DNA from: Zelonia costaricensis
Taxonomy: Eukaryota; Euglenozoa; Kinetoplastea; Trypanosomatida; Trypanosomatidae
Length of the DNA stretch: 64,000 bases
Assembly (NCBI GenBank): GCA_030849075.1
Contig: JASAOO010003524.1
Location: 29,374 to 93,373 of the forward strand
Direction: 5' to 3'
Of this stretch, positions 1 to 10,094 are shown piece by piece. Both the position numbers and the translations under genes were made by a program. Below the pieces are notes generated by a model. It ran no database searches, was not told the DNA's origin, and saw only the letters and a list, made by a program, of their open reading frames with translations. Each line of letters opens with the position of its first letter. Positions within the stretch are counted from its first letter, which is position 1.

Positions 1-956
1 CCAGGGGGAGAAAAAAAAGGGAGAACCACGTGCGCCGCAACAGGCAGACAACGCGTCATGGTGCACGCTGCGACGATGGGTAGAAGGGGAAGAGCAGGGC
101 CGTGAAACCGTGGAGTCCTCCGTCGAGGGGGACGATGACGCGGGCGACGTAGGCCGTGCCAGCGTGAAATGTGACGCAGTAACATCGCTCCGCGTAAAAG
201 GCAAGCAGTATGCGCAGCTCCTTCAGTCACTTGAATGGAGAGCGAGGAAAGAAAAGAGTGCACGGTCGGGCAAAAAGAAAAACAAACGCCACTGTCAGAA
301 AAAAGCGCGGCGCAGCTTTGACTACTAAACTCCCTCGTTTCCCTCCCGGCCACAAACTTGCGCCCTCTTCGCTGTTCTTTCCGTGCGTCTCTCACCTTCC
401 GCCGTTTGATACTTCGCCGCGCGGAAAAGCCCTGAAACAGCTGTACGAGAGAGGAGGAAACAAATGACGCATTCGTGGAATTGCTGCGTCTGAGACACAC
501 GCCGTCCCGCACACGGCGGAGCTACTCGATAGTCCACGGTCTTGTCCCTTTCCCGCCACCCCTCCCCCATCCATCTCTTCCTCCGCCTCGCTCTCTCTAT
601 CTTCCTCGTGGGGTTGCGGCGCATGCTCAGACGGCTACACACACACACGACCTGCACAGCACACCCCAAACGCTTCGGAAGGAAACGGTGACAACGCGCT
701 GCGGTGAAAAGCGTACCGTGAGGATGACATGCCGCCGGGGGGAGGGGGGGGGGAAGAGGCAGAAGAGGTGCGAAACAAAACCAGAAAATAACATCTACGA
801 AGCAGCGTACGAAAGCCACCATGGCGCAGTCAACGAGGAAGAACAGGCGGGCAAGGGGAGTGCGTAAAGGCGGCTCCTTCGGCCAGTGAGTGAGGGCCGG
901 CGCCGCCGCCACCAACCGTGGTGCCGCCTCTTTGCAGCGGACCAAGACACGAGAGG
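1..956. other. Downstream flank of the minus-strand C2 coiled-coil gene
   Basis: I see no protein gene here. The plus strand is rich in A and G in many stretches, so the minus strand is pyrimidine-rich, as expected downstream of a gene transcribed to the left. It should contain the 3' UTR of the minus gene and possibly the splice signals of the next minus gene beyond the window. Readings of up to 206 codons exist on both strands but are low-complexity and lack coding character. Confidence 0.6.
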
Positions 957-3560
957 CTACTGCAGTTCGCTAGAAGCCAAGTAAACATCAGCCGCGTGCA
1001 GCTTCTCGGGAGCACTGCCTTCAAGCTTGTTCACGAGCTCGTTAAAGCGCATCTTCTCCTCCTCCACTTCCTCCCGTATGGGCGCCATCGTCTTTCCAAA
1101 GTCGTCGGTTTGGAGGTGCACCTCGATCTGCGCCGCACGGCGTGCCTCCTTCGTGCCGGGGTTCTGGACGACAGGTGCGCTGCGCTGGCGCGGCACCCCG
1201 CGATACAAGGTCGCCATCGAGAAGCAGGCGTCACCAATGTGGTACTCACGAGAGCCGCCGTGTGGCTTGTAGAAAACGTGCAGCGTGATGACATCCTGGT
1301 CAGGCTGCGCGAGGTAGAAGGTGAAGTTCTCGTCGAAGCGGACCACTGACGACAGCTCTTTGACGGAAGTCTTGTACTTTTCCTTGATGGACTTGAGCTT
1401 GATGATGACGTGGCCCGGCTCCGTGATCGGGCGGCCGTGTCGCAACACCTCCGTCAGCTCAACAACCGTGAAGGCGAGGTGGGCGCCCTCAGGCACGGCG
1501 TTGCGCCGCTGCTCCTCCGTCGAGCGCACGGACAGCTGCGACAGCGCAGCCACCTCGGGAGTGCGTCGGCGCGCGCTGACCTGGGGCGAGCGCGTGCTCG
1601 GACGCGGGGACACTGGCTGGCTAGCCGCCTTGCGCGCGTTGGCCAAGCGGCGCCGCAGGTCGTCGTTCTCGGTCTGCAGCTCCTCCACGCGGCGCCGCGC
1701 ATCATCGCGCTTTGCACTCAGCTCGCGTGCCGCGTCGCCTTGGCCCTTCTCCAGCTCCCCAATCTTCTTCCGGAGCTTGTCGTTCTCGCTGCCCAGACCT
1801 CGGTTCTGCTTCCGCAGGTCCCCTACTGCCTCCTTCAGGTCGTCGGTGTCGTTGGCCTGCTTCTCCAGCTCCCGCAGCTTCCCTTCAAGCTCGTTGACCA
1901 GCTTGTGGAGGCGGTGGATTTCGTCGTCCTTGGCGGCGTCCTGGTTGGCCAGTGCAGCGCCCTGATACTTGGCCCTCCGCAGCTGCCGCTTCGCCTCGTC
2001 GTCGCTGTCCCACGCAAACTCAAGGAGTCGCATCACCTCCTCCACAGACTCCCGCTTGTCCTTGGTCAACCGCATGACGCCGTCCATGCAATCGTGCGAC
2101 GCATCCACGCCATCGGTGTGCTCAGCGGCGGCGCGGAAGTCACCCCTAAGGTCAGCGTTCTCGTGCAGAAGCTCTTCGATCTGTTTCTCGTACTCCTTGA
2201 TGCGCACGTGGCTGATTGCCTCCTGCTGCTCACGCTGACTGTCCAGCTTCTTCAGCTCAGCCTCCAGCTCGCGGACGCGCTGCCGCAGCGTTATGATAAC
2301 GTGCCCATCAGGCTGGGTGCGCGTGGCGTCAGTTGCGCGGCTTCCGTAGCTGCGCTCGCTAGTCGAGCGAATCGAGGAGGCGCGGTTCGCGGGCTGCGCG
2401 CGAGAGTTACTGCTGTCGCCCTGATTGCGCATCACGGCGAGCTGCACCTCTAGCTCCTTGCATGCAAGAGACTTGCCGTCCACGGCGTTCTGCAGCTCGA
2501 GAACCTTCGCCTTCGCGGTGTCAGCTTGGTCGCGGAGGTAATCGTTCTCCTTGGCCACGGACTCGTAGCGCTTGGCCCACTCCGCCGGCACAGACACCGC
2601 AGGGGAAGGGGCAGGCATGCTGGCGCCACGAGAGGACGCGGCAGAGGAAGGTGCGCCCTGGGCCGCGCGCGAGAGGCGGCGGTCACTTCGCAGCGCCTCA
2701 ATTTCGCTCTGAAGGGCCCTCACCTGCTCCTTCATGGCCTGAAAAAGCGCCTTGTCGTTTCGGCTCTCGGAGCCGCCAGTCGCCTGCAGTTCGCCAATGC
2801 GGCACCGCAGCTCCGCTTCGGCACGTACCCATTCTTTCTCCTTTGCCCAGCTCCTCTCCTGTGCCTCCTTCAGCTTCGCCTCCAGCTGCGCCACCTCCTC
2901 TTTCAGGAAAAGCTGCTCCAGGGGCTCCTCTGCGCCGCCGTCGCGCTGCTTCGACGCCCTCGCCACGCGCGGACGCTCGGTGCGCGTGTTGAAGTCGAGC
3001 AGCTCATCAATTCGCTGCTGGTAGCGCTCCCGCTCCTGGTCCCAAAGCTCCCTAGCCGCTTTTAGAGTCTCCTCATCGTCATCCAGGCGCTTCTGCAAGT
3101 CGGCGCATTGGCGGCGGGTGTTTTCCAGCTCCTTCACCTCACGCAACCGCTCCTTGCGCATTCGCTCGCATTCCCCCTGCAGCTCACGGACTTGCCTGTC
3201 GGAGCCCTGGCTGGTGTCACGGTTGCGGCCGGAGATGACCTTCACCTGCTCCTCGGCGTCCGCCAGTGCCTGGCGGAGCTCCTCATTTTCGTGGATCAGT
3301 TTCATCGCTTCCTTTTGTAGGGGAAACACGTCCGAGAGGTCGCCATCCTTCTCTACGCTTTTGATGCGAATGTGGTAATTGCTGTTCTCCTCCTCCAGAA
3401 CTCGCGCGTTGCGGTTGGCAATTCGAAGCTTCTCATCGAGCTCCTTCGCCTCGTTAAACAAATCCCTCACCCGGTTTTCAAGCTCACCGATGCGGAACTC
3501 CTTCTCTGCCAGCTGCCCTTTCAGCTGCTTGGCGCCCTCAGACTCTGCAAGGCGGGACAT
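957..3560 (-). CDS. Long coiled-coil protein with C-terminal C2-like domain (flagellar/FAZ cytoskeleton candidate)
   Basis: The product has 867 residues and starts at the ATG whose complement is 3558-3560; a longer reading to 3704 begins with TTG and is rejected. Residues 1 to about 640 are almost continuous heptad coiled coil (runs of E, K, L, R, Q), with a Ser/Ala/Pro-rich break near residues 330-350. Residues about 693-820 read as a C2-type beta sandwich: a strand ending HVIIKLKS, then a DENFTFYL strand, then ITLHVFYK. The acidic residues that bind calcium in classical C2 loops are not apparent, so binding is probably calcium-independent. A short charged helix closes the protein. The architecture is like T. 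brucei CC2D, a coiled-coil and C2 protein of the flagellum attachment zone, but I cannot prove orthology; an RPGRIP1-type ciliary C2 protein is another possibility. It is the only minus-strand gene and the first of its transcription unit. Confidence 0.85.
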   Translation of the reverse strand: MSRLAESEGAKQLKGQLAEKEFRIGELENRVRDLFNEAKELDEKLRIANRNARVLEEENSNYHIRIKSVEKDGDLSDVFPLQKEAMKLIHENEELRQALADAEEQVKVISGRNRDTSQGSDRQVRELQGECERMRKERLREVKELENTRRQCADLQKRLDDDEETLKAARELWDQERERYQQRIDELLDFNTRTERPRVARASKQRDGGAEEPLEQLFLKEEVAQLEAKLKEAQERSWAKEKEWVRAEAELRCRIGELQATGGSESRNDKALFQAMKEQVRALQSEIEALRSDRRLSRAAQGAPSSAASSRGASMPAPSPAVSVPAEWAKRYESVAKENDYLRDQADTAKAKVLELQNAVDGKSLACKELEVQLAVMRNQGDSSNSRAQPANRASSIRSTSERSYGSRATDATRTQPDGHVIITLRQRVRELEAELKKLDSQREQQEAISHVRIKEYEKQIEELLHENADLRGDFRAAAEHTDGVDASHDCMDGVMRLTKDKRESVEEVMRLLEFAWDSDDEAKRQLRRAKYQGAALANQDAAKDDEIHRLHKLVNELEGKLRELEKQANDTDDLKEAVGDLRKQNRGLGSENDKLRKKIGELEKGQGDAARELSAKRDDARRRVEELQTENDDLRRRLANARKAASQPVSPRPSTRSPQVSARRRTPEVAALSQLSVRSTEEQRRNAVPEGAHLAFTVVELTEVLRHGRPITEPGHVIIKLKSIKEKYKTSVKELSSVVRFDENFTFYLAQPDQDVITLHVFYKPHGGSREYHIGDACFSMATLYRGVPRQRSAPVVQNPGTKEARRAAQIEVHLQTDDFGKTMAPIREEVEEEKMRFNELVNKLEGSAPEKLHAADVYLASSELQ

Positions 3561-3805
3561 TGCCGCAAGAGAGTTCGCAAAAGCAGGCTGCAGCGGTTGC
3601 CAATCAGGGCAAACCAAGAAGCTTCGAGGAGCTCGAAGGCGACCCAGCGGAAGAACGACACTGAGTCTCTGGAAGTTGGTTTTGTTGCGCGCGCCACGGA
3701 GCAAACGGCGCGCTTAAAACCGTCAGCGCGCACACACCTGTCCGTAATAGTCTGCGTGCCTGTCGGGTGGCTGGAGAGCACGGCGAATGGGTGCAGCTTG
3801 TGTGG

Positions 3806-3807
3806 CT
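3806..3807 (-). promoter_or_regulatory. Candidate spliced-leader acceptor for the minus-strand C2 coiled-coil gene
   Basis: On the minus strand a run reading GTTTTCTTCCC is followed directly by AG. This would give a 5' UTR of about 245 bases before the ATG. It is the best polypyrimidine-AG pair between the start codon and the strand-switch core, though a second one lies further upstream near 3890. Confidence 0.35.
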
Positions 3808-6800
3808 GGGAAGAAAACAAAACGTAGTTGATTCTTCACGTTCTAAAAGCGGAAATGTGCTGAGGCGATCGCCAGACAGGAGGAAAAAGAGGTGTGCAGC
3901 CAGTGGAAGGCTACAAGTGTTTCGTTACGATTTCCTCACCTCTCGAAGCACCATTGTGGAGAAAGGAAGAAAGCAGTTTCTTGGAAGACATGTGGCGGCA
4001 TTTGAACAAAAACGTGCGCTGCAGTCAAGCGCAACGGTTGTACACTTTTTTTTTCGTTTTGTCGAGCAGCCCACCCGCTTAGCACAGTTCGCGCGGCACG
4101 GCAGAGCCCAACGTTAAATGCGGCAAAGCAGCAGAAGCTGGCCTGGCAGCCGAGCGATGGGCCGCACTCCAGACGGCTGAATCAGCAATTAAAGGTTCTA
4201 CTTTCAAAAGGTTGCTTTCGGCGTTGGTTCATTTAGAATGCTGACCCCGATAACGAGCAAACGGCATAGCGGCAGCCCTATGTGCAGCTTTAGTGACAAC
4301 AATGCAAACAACGCAAACACCTCACCCAAAAAAACCAGGCTCGTGCCACTGTGCACGAGAGTCGAACAAGCGCTGGTGCACGGTGGGCGCAGCTGCCACT
4401 ATAGTAAGTAGCCAGGGGAAAAAAAGGCAGTGTCTCGGTGGGACCAGCAACACCACGGGCAGCGGCATTGCCTTGCATACTCTTGACGCTCCTTGTCGCT
4501 TGTGACAGACCCAATCCACGTTGACCGTTGCCTCCTGCGGCGGCGGCGAGTGTCATGGTCGCTGTGTACGCTCGCGAAGCGTCGGCGTTGTGTGGGCGAA
4601 AGGCACAAAAAAAGAAAGGAACGATAGAGAATAAAAACGCACGGTGCAGTGCGCCCTGCTACCGCACCACTTTTCTTTTTCAAGCGGCACGCAGGATGCG
4701 CAGAGACCTATCGCCGTTCTCTGCGCGCTCCGCCAGCGTATGCTGAAGCCACTGAGTTCGGCTGAAAAAAAAAAACAAAGAGAGAATCACTTGTTATGAC
4801 TGAGAAAAAAGGAGCGTCACCGAGCGTGATGGAGTCCTTACTCGGTGAAGGACCGCAAGCAAACTGCGTCACAATGCTCGAGCCAGCACCTATCAGCTAG
4901 CTTAACATGCCCCGTAGGTAGATGGTGACAGACCCCGTTTTTTTCATTTCTTCGTATGAGCTGGACATCGCTTTTCCGTACGGATTCGCCGGTGTGACAG
5001 CACACAGGCTGTATCCTTACCCCTCCAACTGCGACAGCTGCATAGTGAGCTCAAAAGCTCAAGAAAAAAAAAGAGCTGCCATAGCATTTCGCCAGATGCA
5101 AAACTACCCTGCAGGACGATCAGTAACGCTCCTGCAGCTCAAGTTGGGAACAGGCAAAAAAAAAGGGAAAAAGAAACCGCAGAAGGAGTGGAGCTTTGAA
5201 ACGAGCAACAACGTCTGACACCTAGCTGCTCACAGGAAAGAAAGCACGCCTCCGCTCGACGGACCTCTCGCGGAGCGCAGAGCAAAAGTAGTTTTGCTAG
5301 TCGAGTTCTCACCCTGTGAGTGCTTCAGTAACACGCTCAGCCATCCATTCCGCCAAAGCTGAGAAAAGAAGCGCCGGCTTGCTACACGGTCCGACTCCCT
5401 TCGACCTAATCGCGCCAACTCTCTTTTTTTTTTTTTTGAAAGGATCATCATTGACAGGTTCTTTGTGCAGGCCAGGTAACGGCAGCGGTGTAGGTACCAC
5501 CGCCAGTGTACCAAAGGTACGCAAGTGGAAAATGCAACAAGCTCTTCACTTCGAAAAAAAAAAACGAGGAGTTGGGAAAGTGCTACCGTGAGTTGGCCGC
5601 CGGGAGAGTCTTAGAAAAAAAAAGGCACGGCGGACCTGAACAGCACATGGAGCTCGATGCGCGCAGGATCTGCGACTAGCTCATTGAAATGAACAGTCCG
5701 GTGCGATTGTGCGCCGCGTGCTGCTCCTGAAAAGCGTGCAGTCGGCACGCCGATGCAGCCGCAATGCCGAGTGCACACAGACAGGCACTTGAATGTGTGG
5801 CGCCGCATGGTAATCCTCCAATGGTGTTGGCAGCGCAGCAGTGGGTCGTCGGGGGCCGCATTCATGCCGATGCCACATTAGCTCATGAGGTAGCGTGCTG
5901 TCGGCGAGTGGCTGGTGGAAAAGAGACAAAAAGGCTGCCGGTCGGCGGCTTGGCAGGGTCCCAACCCAAGGTGACTTGCCACTTCAGCGCGCGCCTACGC
6001 CCTTTACGGCAGAGCATCTGATTCTCTACAGGAGCCCTTTTCTTTTTCAGTGTGGCTCTACGCAAGCACACGTTTTACAGTTGCTAATCGCCTGCCTTCG
6101 GAGCCTTCACTACGCATCGCCGTAGCTTGGTTCACTTCTGGTTCTCCCGTGTGGGAAGCTGGGTCGAATCTCAAGCTCTTACCCTGGGCGCTGCACAGCG
6201 CCGCGCACGTCAACACAGCAGGCAGACCGGGGCGCAGCTTTTGAAAGCGGAGAGAGTAGCCTGCGATAAGGTGGGCACCTCTTGCTGCGGCTGGTTGAGG
6301 CCTGTGCACTGCCGGAGGCCATAGACGGCGGACGCAAGACTCCAACCCCTCTCCAAGACCGTGAGGGGAATACAGCTGCAAAGAAGTGGCCCTACCCCTA
6401 CGGCTTCCCTGCATCGCAGGCACTTGACACGAGCACTACTGCCCAAGACGTATAGGCTCCCCTACGAATAGGAGCTCTTAGCCTCTTCACCAAGGGTGGG
6501 TAGTGAACCGGGAAGCCGTGTTGACGCGGCTCCTGTTTTCTTGACGTTACGGACGCACGAGTAAAACAAAACAGCAGACGGTCCGCTCTTGGGTTCCTTG
6601 AGGCGCAGGCGGCAGCGTCACCGAACAAGCTGATACAAGGAACCGCGAAGTGCAGCACAACGCTTGGAGGGCCAATTCTCAGTTCTTCCGGGGGTGCTGC
6701 GTTTGCTACTGGCTGCAACCTCAGGCGAGGCCGCCGACAACACCTGAACGCCACCACTGGGTTTTTCTTCTTGCTTTGGGGCGAAGTGAAACGGCGTACG

Positions 6801-9790
6801 CACTGGAGAGTTGACTCCCGTGAGGCAAGTGTTTCGGCGGGGTTCGCTTGCCCTCTTGACTTCCCTTGAAAGCGTGAAAGGTGTGAGGTTCGGGTGGAAG
6901 GGGGGGGAGTTGCCAGGCTTCTTGGCTTCGCAATAATGCACGAAGGCGTCGGTTCACTTGTGGTGGACAGGAGGTAAGCACGGAAAAGCGCGCGCTTGTT
7001 GGGTGGGGGGGGGGGCTGATCGGCGCAGCAGATGTACCAGCTTCACCTGCAACGCTCGCTTTGCTGTCGACTCCCCTTTTTTTTTTCAGTAGCTTCGTGA
7101 GGCAGCTCGGCGGGAAACGACGGGTTGGGAAAAAAACTGAGCATGTGTACACCCGGCGTGCAGCGCAAGGATCCTTTTGGGCCCTCTGAAGAGAAGAAAA
7201 AGGGTCATAAGCTAGTGAGGTCCTATTCCAGCCCAACGTGGCACACGCGGGTCGCACTTGCTGTGAGGGGCCGAAGGATATCATGCGACACACAGCGCGG
7301 CAAGCGCTTGTGCCAGGTCTTACGGGTGAAACACTGTGTTCAACAACAAAAAAAGGGACGTACTGGCGCTGTGGGTTTCGAATCTGCCGAAGGCTCTTTG
7401 CGCCGAACTCTCGGAACGGTGGTTGTGTGCGTGGGAATCCCTGAACGGTGCGGAGGTCTTCGGTGTGTTAGTGCCATGTCTCCCGCGCAGCTCTGCACGG
7501 CCCAGCGCGGCGAAAGTGCCTTCACGCCACTTGCAGCGCTGTTCCCGACCAGGGATGAGTGCCTCTCACGCCAGGTGTCACGTAGCGCGCATTATATGGT
7601 GTTCTGCCCGTGTCACTAGTGCACGCAAACTATGTGGGCAGCACTGCCCCGCCCACTTGCAGTTGTGGCTGCAGATCGTGCTAGGCGGCAGATTAACCTC
7701 CTGACCGCGTCACAGAGCTGCTCACTGTGCTGATGAGCGGCACACTGCGGTAGCAGCTGCCAGAACGGCTGAGCGTGAGCTGGCGAAACACCGCGCTCGC
7801 ATCGGTCCTCACCCCCACCTCAGGGACGAATCTTGGCCACCGACTGGGAGGCACCTGGGCAGTTTGGCGCCTGCGTATGCGTCAATGCTCTGTGCGTAGG
7901 CGCAACTCACCAGCAGCACGTTGTGAAGGCGTGGAAGCGTCAGGCTGCAGCCTCCAAGACCTAATAATTGAAGCGCATCAGACTTCTTCTGGCGGACCTC
8001 CGTTGCAGATACTCCGGGTGCGATATACGTGCCCGCAGCTTTTCGTCGGTGGCCTGCAGATGCTTACTCGCTCACCAGGATGCCGGCGAAGTAACAGCAA
8101 AAGCGCACTTCTATAGTGGAAGCAGTTCTACACCGCTACTGCGGAGACCCCCCCACCCCCTTGGAACACCCTTTTAGCCCTCGGCAACTTGCTCAACACG
8201 ATCGTATCCGGGGTCATTGTGCTATCAGTCTTTTTTTTTGTTTTCCAAGCTCTATCTCTATGCTTCCGTACAGTCCTTTTTTTTCCTGGAAACCGAGGAA
8301 AGCCGTTAGGCGCCGCGGCACCCGTTAAAAGGGCTGTGCCGCTTGCAAGCGTTCGCAATAGCTGTGGCTGCACCCGCTGCCTGGAAACGAGAACGAAGCA
8401 GTGGCCATCGGACTAGCGCAGGTCGATCGAGCTTCTCGTGGCCGACTGCAATAGCAACAGGTTTTTCTTTCCCTCTCTTTGCGAGCGTTGCATTGCATCT
8501 GTTGAGGCTTTACGCGTTTCCATGAGCTCCCCCTCGCTTGCACGGCAATTGTGTCGCGGACGCCGCTCGACGGATCGCACTCGTGGCACAAGCTGCAGCA
8601 TGGCGTACGTTGAAAGATGAGCTTTCGGCAGCGCAGGCGGCCTCGGGTTTGCACGCAAGCCGTCGGACCTCGCCTGGTCGTTTCACCAGCGCACCGCGGC
8701 AGATATTTTGCGCGTACTTGTCGAGGATGAATGCCATAGCGCAGCTTCACATGCACAGAGATGGCAATACCGCCGCAGAGAGCCATGGACGCTCCTCGTG
8801 CAGCAACATCAAGCAGAGAAAAAGAAGCGAACGCGGCCTGATTCTGTCCGCACAGATGACTCAAGTGGCACTATCATGGTACTGTGGTGGTTGCAGCCGT
8901 AGCGCCACTGCAATTCTGATAGTAGGCCATAGGCTCCCTCTATGGGTTTTTGTTTTCCGCGAAGGCGCCCTCCGGCAATCAACTCTATGAGCTGTAACGA
9001 CTGACTGAGAAGCCCAAACACTTGAAAGCCATCATCTTTTTGGTGGCTGGTAACAACGACGCCACAGTGGCGGTGGCACGGCAGCCGCAGCCGTCAGGAT
9101 TCTCTTCTGCCCGAGAACGCAGGCGAGCGATGCGGGTGTGCACAAGCTTCTCATGTCTTCTCACAGCGTTCTACTCCCTTGAGCTGTTGCACCGATGACA
9201 ACTGTTGCCTCCTTTCGCCCCTTTTCTTGCTGCCTTATCCACACTCCATTGTCCTCCACGTCGACACTGGCTGAAAGCAACATTGTGCTTGCCCTTGTAA
9301 CTTGCCACTGCTACGCTCTCTTGCTCTCCACGATAGTGATCGAACCCACGCCACAACTCGTATCCGCTCCCACCGCCGGTAACCGTGACTTGCCGCGCAC
9401 TTTTCAACAACAAAGAGGTGCCACAAGTAGGTATAGCAGCTCTTGATTTCCGACTCGCGCGTCCCTCACCGCGATTCGTTTAGGTCTATTTCGTCAAGCT
9501 TTGCCGCACCCTGGTTTAGGCTTCGTTAGAGCAACATCGTTTTTTTTCACCTTGTGTGCATCGTTTCTCTTCGTGCTTACCACTTGTCATTCGCCCCCTT
9601 TCTTCTTCTCTACTTTCCCAGCTGGTTATTTCCTCGTTTTTCTCCCGCAGCATACACTGACGACACCGACGCGATTCCTATCGTTTAGCCCACGCCCGCC
9701 TTCAAGTTCGCAGTGACCACGGACGCTCGACCGGCCTAAGGAGCTCGCAGCCAAGGAGACAAAACGTAGAGCGCTTTTTTCTCTCTCTCC

Positions 9791-9792
9791 AG
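9791..9792 (+). promoter_or_regulatory. Spliced-leader acceptor for FAZ1
   Basis: A T/C-only run of 17 bases (9774-9790) ends at AG, a textbook trans-splice acceptor. It predicts a 5' UTR of 302 bases. It is the strongest such signal upstream of the FAZ1 ATG. Confidence 0.6.
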
Positions 9793-10094
9793 TAGCTTTT
9801 TCTCCTTCACCTTTATTGACACTCGGCATCAGCCCGTTCTCGCCCCGCAGCTCTTTGTGCCTTTTCCCCCTGGTCCTCATCTCGTCAGGATACGCGGACA
9901 CAGCAAAGAGCACAGCAACTCTTCCTTGGTTTTCTCGTCCCGGTGCCCTGGAAAGAGACGAGCCTTCCCCGCAAAAAAACACAACTGAGACAGTGGCTTA
10001 CCGTGCCGGCCTGTCTGCTTTGCTTTCCTCCCAAGAGGAACTTCCCATTGAATCTACCAAGCTTGTTCGGCGGGTGCTTTGAAAGTGCGCGAGG

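Larger units (their letters stand above)
3561..10094. promoter_or_regulatory. Divergent strand-switch region (putative Pol II transcription start region)
   Basis: The gene on the left is on the minus strand and every gene on the right is on the plus strand, so the 5' ends face each other across this stretch. In trypanosomatids such divergent switch regions are the usual sites of Pol II initiation, marked by acetylated histone H3 and variant histones rather than by a TATA box. By eye the plus strand is purine-leaning to about 4.1 kb, mixed from about 4.1 to 9.1 kb, and strongly pyrimidine-rich from about 9.2 kb, so the switch lies within the mixed part. Short homopolymer runs (T16 near 5425, several A8-A10 runs) occur. 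I see no convincing gene: readings of up to 190 codons occur in all frames with stop-limited, unbiased composition. Degenerate retroposon sequence could lie in 6.1-8.9 kb but I cannot identify it. Confidence 0.75.

Noticed and set aside
957..3704. Longer minus-strand reading starting at 3704
   Set aside because: It starts with TTG; the first in-frame ATG is at 3560, and the candidate splice acceptor fits that start.
4336..4356. Perfect hairpin CTCGTGC/GCACGAG in the strand-switch region
   Set aside because: A single 7-base hairpin is not unusual and has no T run or other signal beside it.
6123..6175. tRNA-like boxes (TAGCTTGG and GGGTCGAATC) in the strand-switch region
   Set aside because: Spacing is too short and neither acceptor nor T stem pairs.
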